Source of the DNA: Thamnaconus septentrionalis
Taxonomy: Eukaryota; Chordata; Actinopteri; Tetraodontiformes; Monacanthidae
Reading direction: 5' to 3'
NCBI GenBank assembly: GCA_009823395.1
Contig: CM020511.1
Location: 22,693,501 to 22,757,500, forward strand
Length of the DNA stretch: 64,000 nucleotides
This document shows positions 47,161 through 57,060 of this stretch, in pieces. The translations under genes and the position numbers were made by a program. The notes below the pieces were generated by a model. It searched no databases and was not told where the DNA came from. It worked only from the letters and a program-made list of their open reading frames with translations. Positions within the stretch are counted from its first letter, which is position 1. Each line of letters begins with the position of its first letter.

Positions 47161-47431
47161 ATAACCCTGTAGACAACAGCTTCCCAGCTGTAGGAGAATT
47201 AACTGGCTGTTTGCGAGGAGTTCTGACAAGGTGATTCTCCTGGTTAAAAGCGGGGAGGTTTCCCAACAATATGTAGAAGAATATGGCCATCTGTCTCTCA
47301 CCAGTGACTGTTCTCTGGAAATAATGAAGATCATTGAGGAGTTGCTGGACAGTTCAACTGCAGATGGAGTGATGCACATTATGAACTAGCTGCCATTCAT
47401 CTGTCAGTTGTTAACTGTGAGTATGTACATC

Positions 47432-47433
<2 letters not shown>

Positions 47434-47490
<57 letters not shown>
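47434..47490 (+). repeat. (TG)n microsatellite
   Basis: About 28 TG units, uninterrupted up to TTTGTGTGG. Confidence 0.95.
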
Positions 47491-47494
<4 letters not shown>

Positions 47495-47812
47495 TGTGGC
47501 TGTTCTTCATAAAGTCAGACATTGGCAGCAGCAGCTACAGGACACAGTTTCTATCATTCTGTCCCACGTTTTGATTGGCTCTCAGCAACAAAGTGAAGCT
47601 GCTGTTGGCCAGAAATGATGATTTAAATGAAGATGTTTTGAAGAAGTTGTAATTGTCTTCGATTGTTTTCAGTTTATTGCATGAACAGTCTGTTGGTTTG
47701 ATGTTTAACTTTCCTTCCTTCTGTTCAGATTTCCTCCTGAAGCTTCTTCACTGAGGAATATTTGACCTTTGTTTAATGGAAACAAGGCTGTTTGTCTCTT
47801 TTGTCTGCAGGG

Positions 47813-48790
47813 ATGAACTTTATTACCATGTTGTTGTTTTTCTCCTCCATCTTCACCAGTGACCAGAACTGAGAACCATCAGTTGTCCTGCTATGTGACA
47901 TCACAAGGTTCCTATAACCCAGGTATGGATGCCAAGAAACTGTATCAATGTGCCAAGACAGTGAGGAGCCACTCCAGGAGGAGCTCTTCTCCTGTGAGGT
48001 GTGAAGGACTGCTTCTCCTGACGGTGTTCAGCTGTTTCCTCTCATCCGTCAGACTGAAGGTCAGACTGGGACCAGTAAAGTCAAATCTGTTGCCAGAAAA
48101 GGAGAAACTGATTTTTTGTTTTTTGGTCTCTATTTGTCCAGGCCACGATGCATCAGCAACACTGACCACCAGATGGTCTTGTGCCACTGGGAGCACTGAG
48201 AACACTGTTGGGAACTCTGAGGAGCCTCAGCCTGGAGGTGGTTGAACCACGTGTGGTGGATCTTTTTTCCAGCCTCTGGAGGATTCACCTCTGAAATAAG
48301 TCAAGTTTCAAATCAAGGTTTTTTTCTTCTTCCAGGCTGGTGGCGCCACCTTGTGGCAGTTTTGCTTGTGGTCGTTGTCATGTACATCCTGGTGGACTTT
48401 CTACTTTGGAAGAGAGCCAAAGGTGGGAGCATCTTTTCCACTCATGAAACTTTGTTCTGAGGAGAACTTTGCATTCAGGAGCTGAGATTTGACTGTCTGT
48501 GTCCGCCTGAAGGCAAGAAGAAACTTCAGGAGGAGAACACAGTGAGTGAAGATTATGTGTTTGCACAATTTGGACTTCAAGTCAATGTTTAAAAACATAC
48601 TGTTCTTTGAGTTGTTTTAACACTGGTGAAAACAACACAAACTGACAAGAGCTGAGTCATCTAAAAATATAATATTGTGAACAACACATGGTGAACACAC
48701 ACACAGGAAGTCCTAACTCGCAGATGTGTGTGGTTGGATGTAGGTGGAGCTGGTGGTCAGCTACACCAAGAGAGGAGTCAGAGTGAGAAA
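47813..48790 (+). pseudogene. Probable immunoglobulin-superfamily receptor remnant
   Basis: A signal-peptide-like start (MNFITMLLFFSSIFT at 47813) is followed by an ill-defined extracellular part. A Ser/Thr-rich stalk exon (48143-48238) is joined in phase to a transmembrane exon (48336-48422: WWRHLVAVLLVVVVMYILVD then FLLWKRAKG). Short cytoplasmic exons follow (about 48513-48538, KKKLQEEN; about 48745-48790, VSYTKRGVRV). Signal, stalk, membrane and small tail exons in this order are typical of fish Ig-type receptors. No complete Ig domain could be read, so it is broken or the exon is missing. Identity is tentative. Confidence 0.4.
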
Positions 48791-48924
48791 CACACAATAG
48801 CAACACACAATTTAATTCCAATTATTATGACCATGATGCTGATGATCATCATCTGACCTCCAACCCAGATGCAGGTCAGAGACAGTGAAGATGGAAGGCT
48901 GGAATTAGAGTGAAGTTTTTGGGG

Positions 48925-49200
48925 TTCCTCATGGGCTGGAAGCCCCAAATTTGGTGTGGGTGTGTACTGGAGGATCCTGATGAAGCAGCAAGTGGTCCCA
49001 TGTCTCCAGGACAAAGTTGACCTTTGACCTTCACAGACTTGCATTGCATTAGGGTTAGCGATAAGGCTGGAATTAGGGTTAGGGTTACTGCTGGAATTAG
49101 AGTTAGGGTTTCGGGGTTCCTCATGGGCTAGAAGCCCCAAATTTGACGTGGGTGTGTCTTAGTCCCCTAAGACACACCCACGTCCCGATGAACCTGAAAA
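48925..49200 (+). repeat. Interspersed repeat unit, copies 2 and 3, with GGGTTA-rich linker
   Basis: Two further copies of the 47028-47160 repeat start near 48925 and 49108, separated by GGGTTAGGGTTA-type sequence. Copy 3 ends in an 18-bp perfect hairpin (49145-49162 and 49167-49184, loop TCCC). Confidence 0.75.
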
Positions 49201-49308
49201 TGGAGGAACATTATCAGGAGGAACATTATCAACCCAAGTCTCAGCCACAGGACGGGTGGGACTGAGGACCTTGAAGTCAACCAACTTTTCAAGGACCCAT
49301 CTCTTGAT

Positions 49309-49440
49309 TTATTTTTGAAGTAAACTCCTTTGAACAGGAATATCAAAGTGTGCTGCAATTAACAATAAATCGTCTTTACCACATGCGTGAACCTGCTCAA
49401 TGGAAGGATTGTCCACAAACTTTTGCAAGTTGAAACTCAT
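49309..49440 (-). pseudogene. LTR retroelement gag start (Gypsy-like)
   Basis: The minus-strand ATG at 49440 opens MSFNLQKFVDNPSIEQVHAC, then DDLLLIAAHFDIPVQRSLLQ, then stops. This N-terminal pattern is that of fish Gypsy-like gag proteins. It starts about 50 bases after a primer-binding site, as expected. Only 43 residues remain before the stop. Confidence 0.7.
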
Positions 49441-49492
49441 TTTCTCATGTGCTCAACAAAGGTCACAAGTCATTTCCTGCAGGTTGTCAGAA

Positions 49493-49511
49493 TATCCCGG
49501 ACGAGCCCCCA
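49493..49511 (-). promoter_or_regulatory. Retroelement primer-binding site, tRNA-Pro type
   Basis: On the minus strand it reads TGGGGGCTCGTCCGGGATA, complementary to the 3' end of tRNA-Pro, the site where minus-strand DNA synthesis starts. It lies two bases from the LTR edge (49514) and just before gag. Confidence 0.85.
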
Positions 49512-49513
49512 AT

Positions 49514-49860
49514 TGTTCCGTTACCCCAAGGGAGGTAACGATGAGGCTGACAACCAACAAGAAAAGAACTCGAGGTTTTGGTTTCAAAAGATTATTTATT
49601 TGCAATGAGTATAAATTCCAACAGATAAGTGTGGAGGGGAAGGCGGAACTAAAGGGTTTGAGCCAAATAAAAAGTCAACAAAGCGCAAAAAACCAAGCCC
49701 TAACTCAACTCTGTCTGAGGAGAAAGAAAATGAAACAAAGACCTCACTATCTAGCTTACAAAAAGGACGTCTCAAATCATCAAAACATACAGGGGTGGCA
49801 AGTACTCAAATATTTTAACAAAAATAACGGATTCTTTTATGCCTGAAAAGAAATGTCCTT
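49514..49860 (-). mobile_element. LTR (5' LTR of the reversed element), outer end undefined
   Basis: The inner edge is TGTTCCG at 49514 on the plus strand, i.e. the LTR ends CGGAACA. A poly(A) signal AATAAAT on the minus strand lies near 49586-49596. The outer boundary could not be set because no second LTR or duplication is visible, so 49860 is only approximate. Confidence 0.55.
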
Positions 49861-50004
49861 ACTCTAAAGTTTAAAGGCTATCTAGATAGAACTAATAGTC
49901 TATCTATCTAAGCCCAACAAAACATTGTTATTCGTAAATATTTCTTATTTGTTTATATTTTGTTTTGCTGTGTCCAATGAATTAAAAAGTTGTTGTTTTT
50001 ATTA

Positions 50005-50055
50005 AAAAAAAAAAAAAGTTAGAGAGTTGAACAGGTAAATAATGGAGAGACACAT

Positions 50056-50086
<31 letters not shown>

Positions 50087-50145
50087 GTTAGAGAGTTGAA
50101 CAGGTAAATAATGGAGAGACACATTATTTGTAAAAAAAAACACAC
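50005..50145 (+). repeat. Tandem duplication of a ~70-bp unit with poly(A) tracts
   Basis: AGTTAGAGAGTTGAACAGGT and the rest up to ACACATTATTTGTAAAAA occur twice, starting near 50018 and 50087, each preceded by an A run. Confidence 0.9.
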
Positions 50146-50367
50146 ATCATAACACATTAATACATTACATATTGCCATAAGCTGAAAAAAGGGACACCAT
50201 GTTGATTTTAGTCATTGAATATTTTATTGATAGATTGATTGAGTGGGTTCCAACATGTAGTTATACCTGCTTGAAAGCAAAATTAAAAGCAATATAAGAT
50301 GTATGTGGGAATTGACAGATACTGTATGTTGTTGGTTGCTATTGTTGATTTAAAACAAAAAGTCTCA

Positions 50368-51307
50368 GGGATAGATCCTCAAAGAAGGGCGCGCAGTAGT
50401 AAAATGCGGCACGTTTTGCGGCGAGATTGCGGCTGCAATCTGCGCCGCCGATGCGGGTATCCACAAAGGTTTTTGCGCTAATGACATGTAGGCGCAAACA
50501 CGCCCACAAATGCGGCACCTGAAACAGGTGCGAATGTTGCGGTCTGGAAACCTGAGAGCAGTTTGCGCCAAAGGTTATTCGTGGGTGCATATGTCTGGTT
50601 TGTGTTCATGGATGTACGGAAAATAAAACAAAAACATTTCAGATCGTGAGCTGGCTGCCCTCGCTGCTGAAGCAACGAGCTACGTAGCTCTGCTACGTTA
50701 AACGTGCTCCTGTGCGCGCCTGGCATTACGATGCCTCCTCCGTCTTACCAAGACTGCTGCCACAATGGAAAGAAAGTCAAGACGCAAGACGCGTTAGTCA
50801 TTATATAAGCAAGACAATCACCAACACCTGAGTACCATTTGTACTTTTTCATAGCCTATCTAAAATATTGGCATATATACTGTAGTCTATGCCTGTCTAT
50901 ATATAAGATTTGGGGAGCCATATATATATATTTCAGGCTTTTCAGAGAGGAAAGTTTCACTCAGAAGCAAGAAACACTTTGACAGACAGAAACTGCGCCT
51001 GGTTTTGGCTGGCGGTGTTTCCGTCTGTCAACGTGCGTGCGGGCAAGAGCGCAAACTCTTTCTGGATTGCCGCTATTTGAATGAGGCATATTTGCATAAA
51101 AGGGTGTGTGTCCTTTAGCGCGTTATGACTCATTTAAATACATTCAAATTAGTCTGGCGCAGCCCTGCCGCTACCTGCGCCTCCGCGCATTTTCCGCCCA
51201 TTTTCACGTTTGCGTCCCCTCTGTGGATCGGAATCACCGTTTTTGGCGCCATTTACACAGATTTTCTGGCGCAAAAGCCCGGCAATGGCTTTGTGGATCT
51301 GGCCCCC
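50368..51307. mobile_element. Possible MITE with imperfect ends and subterminal TTGCGCC motifs
   Basis: The left end GATAGATCCTCAAAG and the complement of the right end CCAGATCCACAAAG share AGATCC(T/A)CAAAG. Many GCGCAAA/TTGCGCC words occur in both halves in opposite orientation, as in subterminal repeats of hAT-type elements. No clear target duplication was found. No coding capacity. Confidence 0.4.
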
Positions 51308-51309
51308 AG

Positions 51310-51875
51310 TGTTTAGGAAATCATACTCACGCATATGTTGCACTTCTTTCTCACTTCTGCTGTTGCAAAAGCTCCAACGAGGTCACGTTATTCAGTAAGT
51401 CAAGTGAAGAATCAGGTGAAACCTTTAGTGTCGTTGCTAAACAATTTTGTGTCTGTGTTAGTTTTCAGCCTGCTCAGTGTCTGGTGTTCCAGTGCGAGTG
51501 AAAAAGTGAAATAACCTAAAAATCACAACACAGCTAGATGAGGACATGTAGAAAAAGAATCTGGTGGAGTTTGCAGAAGACATTTTGATTTTGTTTTTTA
51601 ATTTATTTATTTTAATTTGCCTTTGGAAGCAGACATTATAATCTTCACTGTCAATAACTTTAGGGACAGATTATTCCAAAATGCTACAGTGAAACAAGTT
51701 GAAAATTACCACAGAGGTTGAGGACATAGAGAAGAAGAACAAGAATCTGGTGGAGGTTGCAGAAAACAATTTCATTTAATTATTTCCTTTTTTTTTAATT
51801 AATATTTTAATTTGCCCAGGGAATAAGCATTTTTTTTTTATGTTTGCTGTTTGGGAGTTGACATTGTTTTATAAA

Positions 51876-51951
<76 letters not shown>

Positions 51952-54900
51952 AAAAAGTAAAACAACACCAAATAATGACTTATAGATTAAGTTCAACAAA
52001 CAACAACAAAAACAGCAACAAGAAAACTCCTGGGGAGACAGTGAGAAGGGGAGAGGGTGTTTGCTCACCTTCTCACATGCATATTGTAACTTCAGCAGTA
52101 TTTTTTGTCTCTCACACACATAGATATACAGCATGTTCCAGAGGGGACCCCAGGGAGCACTGTCTTCAAAAAGGCAAAGAAAGGAAAGATAATTCTTCAC
52201 ATTTCAAGTTTTTAGTTTACAAATGTTAGTTTGCTATTTTCAGTTTAGTTCTCATGTTCATTCATGTTCTGGGTTAAGTTTTTAGATACTATATAGTTTC
52301 TATATAATATATAGATTACTTTAGAGCTTTGTTGTTCATCTATTTTTGAATGACATTTTTCATTAAAAATGGGCTCATTGTTGTAATTATATTGCACTCT
52401 CGTGGTTTACTCATGTTGTAGTTATTTAGTTAGCCTGGAAAATTGGTCTGCCAAAATGTATTGTATCAATGAATGTTGCTTGCATTAAAATCATTACACG
52501 CTTTAAAAGTAATTACACTGCTGTAATTGTTTTACTGTAGGCTACTTAAGGTTTCAAGTTAATGTTTACTATATGATTAGTGTCCAAAACACAATCAACT
52601 GCTGTTTTTTTTTTTTGTTTGTTTGTTTTTTTTCATCTCAGACTGCACATGAAGTGGGCCAGTCTATCAATAATTCCTGGGCCACAAAGCCCCCTGGTGG
52701 CAACTGGTGGCTACTGGTGGCAACTGGTGGCAACTGGTGGCAACATTTTGTCCGTTTTTAATCTGTAGCTATCTCATGTGTTTGTTACACCCCTGATATG
52801 CTTAAAAAATAAACTAATTAGCTGCAATAATAAGCTGTGGCTGGTGTTTTTTGTTTTTTGTTTTTTGTTATTTTTTGGCATTATTAGGTCGTTGGACCGC
52901 ACTGCATGGATGTATTATAAGAATTGGATACCGGACTGGCAATATGGCGGCAGGCCGATTTTTCCCAGTGGCCACTCAAGGTACTGCAACAAAAAAAATT
53001 CCATTGGACCAAGAGGCATTTTCCCCTTTGACCGCAATACAAAAATAAACGTCTGTAAAATGGCTGACAGGACACCTCCTACCAAACCCATGCTTTATAA
53101 TATAACCTTTTTATTGTATATTTCTATTCATAGACTTTTGTCACTCTGAATAGTTTCTAAAGGCTAGAAAATCCCCACAAAAGTCTACATTCTGAGAGCG
53201 ACGTCACAGCTTTGTACGCGCACGTCCAAAGCGTGTGCGAGCTATGTCGGCTATGCCTCGGCATAATAGTCGCCCCGTGCAGCGCCTGGACTGACGGATT
53301 ACCGCAATTGAACACAAAAAAGTAAGTTTTTGTTCACTCATCGTGGCATGCAGACGTGTCGTTTTCAATGTCCGACACGTAAGACTCCTTTGTTTGAGAC
53401 ATAGTTGTTTTATTCGTAGTATTTAAGTTCGCTACGAAATAGGGTTGTTCACCAGCACGAAAATAGACGAAACTGATAGCAAAATGATTTGAAATGTCTT
53501 ATTTTAGCTCTAAAGCATCGTATTAAGGTGACAGTGTCATTGTATGGGCACTGCGTTTGACAATGTCCATTGTTTGTATTACTAATTTACTGTACTACTG
53601 TGCTAAGGTGGTAGGCCAAGTGCTAAATCTGGCCTCCAACATGCTTTTTACTCTTTCACAGATGACATACTCATTATTTCAATTCTGAACAGTATTTATT
53701 GACTGAAAAACAGGACCCCGTTTACTTGTGTACAAGCAGAGTAGTAAAGAAAGTTGTAATCATTTACATGTCCATTCTACAGTGTAACACTGGACGTGTT
53801 TACGTTTGACTATCTGCTTTAATATAAAATCACATCAAATGTGTTAATGACTTTTATAATTTTATTTATATAATCTATAAATGTATTAGTATGATCCACG
53901 GAACATTCCATGTTTGTTTGCGAAACTCATTGGAAGAATGAAGAAAATCTGTTGTTATTGTCATGAATCATGAATCATGAATCATGAATCAATTTTTTTT
54001 TCATGTGTCACTATAACAGAGAGAACACCATCTGTAATTACTATGTTTGGTTGCATTTCCCTGGCAGGCAAAGATAGATGGAAGAGACATCCGTCTGGGT
54101 GGAAAATAGGACTGCCTTGTCTGTTAATGTTGGAGGCTCGCTGGGCTCATCAATCCGTCCATCCATTCACCTGTTCATCTCATCCTGACTGCAGCACGCC
54201 ACTGTGGAGGCTTGACATAACACAGATTAATAACAGAAAAGCAAAATGTGACTTATGGTGTATTATTTAGTGTGCTTCAGTTGTAATTCTCATAATAATG
54301 ACTGTTTTGCTGGCATCGCACAATATATATAATTGGCCTGTCTTAGTTAAAAGCCCATTCACCACGACAAGGTGCAGGCCAAGAGTGCGAACACAAACAC
54401 AGACCAGAAACGAACAGGACAAATCCAGACAAGACTACAAAAAACACAAACACAAATAACAATCACTTTGACCACTATATTTTTTTCACAAAAACTTTTT
54501 ATTTCTTTACAAATTGAACCTTAGATTGTGTCACAACAAACTAAATAAACCCTTGAAACAGCCAACAAAACATGAAATAACAACACTTCATCATTTCAAG
54601 ATAACTTTAACTTTGAACACTTTTTAAAAATAAAAATATAAATAATAAACGTCTGTGTGTGCGCATGTGTGTAAATGCCTGCGGAAATACTAGTAATAAT
54701 CATTTTTTTTACTTCCAGGTCAGAACTTGTTTTCCATAATACAAGCTAACGTTTGGTTGTTTTTTTTTGTTTGTTTTTCGTTTTTTTTTAACAATAAGAC
54801 AAAGCCAGGTACAATGAATGGAGCCATGTAAAGGTTGTTTTACACCACAGAATACTGCCAACTATTGACTACTAGTACTACTAATAAGACTACTAATAGT
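51310..54900. other. No recognised gene; microsatellites only
   Basis: Contains (AAT)n at about 51866-51950, a 10-bp minisatellite (ACTGGTGGCA) at about 52690-52744, and a 7-bp repeat CATGAAT x4 at 53962-53990. AT-rich runs occur near 54480-54800. A GC-rich patch at 53195-53330 ending in a donor-like GTAAGT could be a first exon of something unseen. The left end of the P element must lie near 54300-55000 but was not located. Confidence 0.45.
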
Positions 54901-55917
54901 ATATGAGTACTACTATTCAATCAATACACACAACACACAGTATTGTTTACACTACTGATGGTAAAAGTGGACCAGCTTGGTGAATTTATTTCAAACATAA
55001 TCTTTCTTTAAAGATTATGTCTCTCTCTTCACCAAATGGTGCATCCTAATTGTACAATGAATGCTGGATGCCATTTTTACCAAGATGTGCACGTGGTTGT
55101 CATCCACTGTGGTTTCAAACATGTGGTTGTGCAGCCCTGGGAAAAGATTTTTGCCATCACTGTAGCTTAGGACTTCCTTTGTGATAGATGTTGCGAAGCC
55201 ATGACCCTTGGGAATCCTGCCTGAGGATGTTTTCAAAATTCTTGTGTACAAATAGCCCTGTACAGACAGCAATTATTCTTGCTGATGGCTTCTGCAAACC
55301 TCCTTTGTTTTTCAAGAGAAGGAAGGGATGGACTGTGGAATCAGATGTTAGTGCATCATGGCAAGAAATGCAGTGATGTCTAACTTTAATTTATTTCAAT
55401 ACAAAGCCAGAAATGTAAGTGATAACAGCCTCTTTGTACTCAGACACTATTTCTACATTTGGGCAGATGGGATAATCATGGTCAGTCTAGGGTTGATCAA
55501 CAGGTTTTAGGTCAAATCTACGGCCTGTGCTTACAGAGGCAGGTGTTGCTTCCAAAATGGTGGTGCCATCTCCAATAATGCAATTGCCTGTTGCAGTGCT
55601 GACCTGATGCTTCACCAGGAGACGCTTGTAAGCAGCTTTAAAGGTCCCATATTATGCCACTTTTCCACTTCTTAAAATAGTTCTCAAATGTGTAAAAGAC
55701 CTGTCTGTGACCTGCATTAGTCAAAATTGACTTTGGATCTAATATTTTTGCTGTCCCTAAATCAGCAAAAAACCGCTCTGTGCAGAACAGCCCGTTTTAG
55801 GGCCTGTCACCTTTATGTTAATGAGCTGCACCTGGCCACGCCCTTCTCTCTCGAACGGGCTGTGGCTTCGGCTCCGGTAGCCATGCGCTAATGTTGTGAA
55901 TGCGAAGCGACTCGGTC

Positions 55918-57060
55918 ATGGCTAGCAGAAGCAGTGTGGTGCAACCGTACCAGTTTGAGCCAGAGTCTGACCCGGAGGGAGAGGCTTCGGCAGAAATACG
56001 GACTCAACGACTGCAACAGGACATTTCAGAGTGGTAAGATACAAATACTGTGCGTCTTTCTATTTTAAAGTTTTTACTTTGTGCGTTGTTCCACTGTCAC
56101 TTACACGTTAGCTCATGCTAACGGCTTCGTCGCCCCGTTCTCGTCATTACTTCGAGCTCTTCTGGTGAAAGAGTGGTAAGATACAAATACTGTGCGTCTT
56201 TCTATTTTAAAGTTTTTACTTTGTGCGTTGTTCCACTGTCACTTACACGTTAGCTCATGCTAACGGCTTCGTCGCCCCGTTCTTGTCATTACTTCGAGCT
56301 CTTCTGGTGAAAGAGTATTTTTCTAAACAGTGCAGTAACGTTATACTCATCTCTCCTCCGTATATTCTTCAAGTCTACCTATAAAAAAAAAGAAAGTTGT
56401 CGTCACGGAGCTGTTAATAACCCCAGCAAATACTCAGACTGCTACCAGCATAATGCTAAAACTAAAAAGATACTTAACTATCAAACTATGTAACTAGGCA
56501 AAAACTATATATATAAAGTCTTGCAACGTTTTCAGCAGAGCTGTCTTAACATAGAAACGAACAGCCTTTTTTTTCCTAGGTATTTTTAATGTACCTTTTT
56601 TTTTTTGTTTAACTTAAGCTTAAATATGTCTGTATCCACAATATGTCATAGTCAAAATTAGAGGCAGTGCCATGTTGCTTAAAATGCCACTGTTCTCCAT
56701 CTCAACGTAAGACAAATGTCACAAGTCTTATCCAACTCTGCTTGTGTTGGCAACTTTCATTCAGGTGAAATTATAACTTTTTTCTTTTGACAGGTGCTCC
56801 TGTGGAAACTGTAACGCCATGCCCACGGAGAAGGAAAATGTATGCTGCTGGGAGATACCACAGGTAAGAGTCAAGATATCAAAAATGAAATCTAGTTTGT
56901 CTCGATTATGGTTTATTGCATACATTTTTGAGACACAATGGCATTTATACTTTGTACTATCTTGTAGGTTAGCAGATGCCTGCAGGAGGTTGAGGGGGAC
57001 CTCAAATGCATGGTGGACCATCCAGGATTGGAGCCAGTATGCCTGAATAGGTTCATTTAA
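55918..57060 (+). CDS. Small three-exon gene with P2X7-like C-terminal cysteine-rich domain, carried by a transposon
   Basis: Exons 55918-56033, 56794-56863 and 56968-57060 join in phase (116+70+93 bases) to 92 codons plus a TAA, with donors GTAAGA and GTAAGA and acceptors GACAG and TGTAG. The product reads QPYQFEPESDPEGEA near the N-terminus, then WCSCGNCNAMPTEKENVCCW and HPGLEPVCLN. This resembles the Cys-rich ballast region of P2X purinoceptor 7, found alone in many fish proteins annotated P2X7-like. Those usually continue about 90 residues further, so this one is shortened. There are no membrane segments, so it cannot be a channel. Cysteines suggest metal binding. Function unknown. Confidence 0.7.
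56031..56314 (+). repeat. 142-bp tandem duplication covering a splice donor
   Basis: The block from 56031 recurs from 56173 with period 142 and almost no differences. Each copy starts GTGGTAAGATACAAATACTG, so exon 1 of the P2X7-like gene is followed by two candidate donors. Confidence 0.92.

Noticed and set aside
53195..53330. Promoter and first exon of a host gene
   Set aside because: GC-rich with a donor-like GTAAGT, but no coding frame or downstream exon could be connected.
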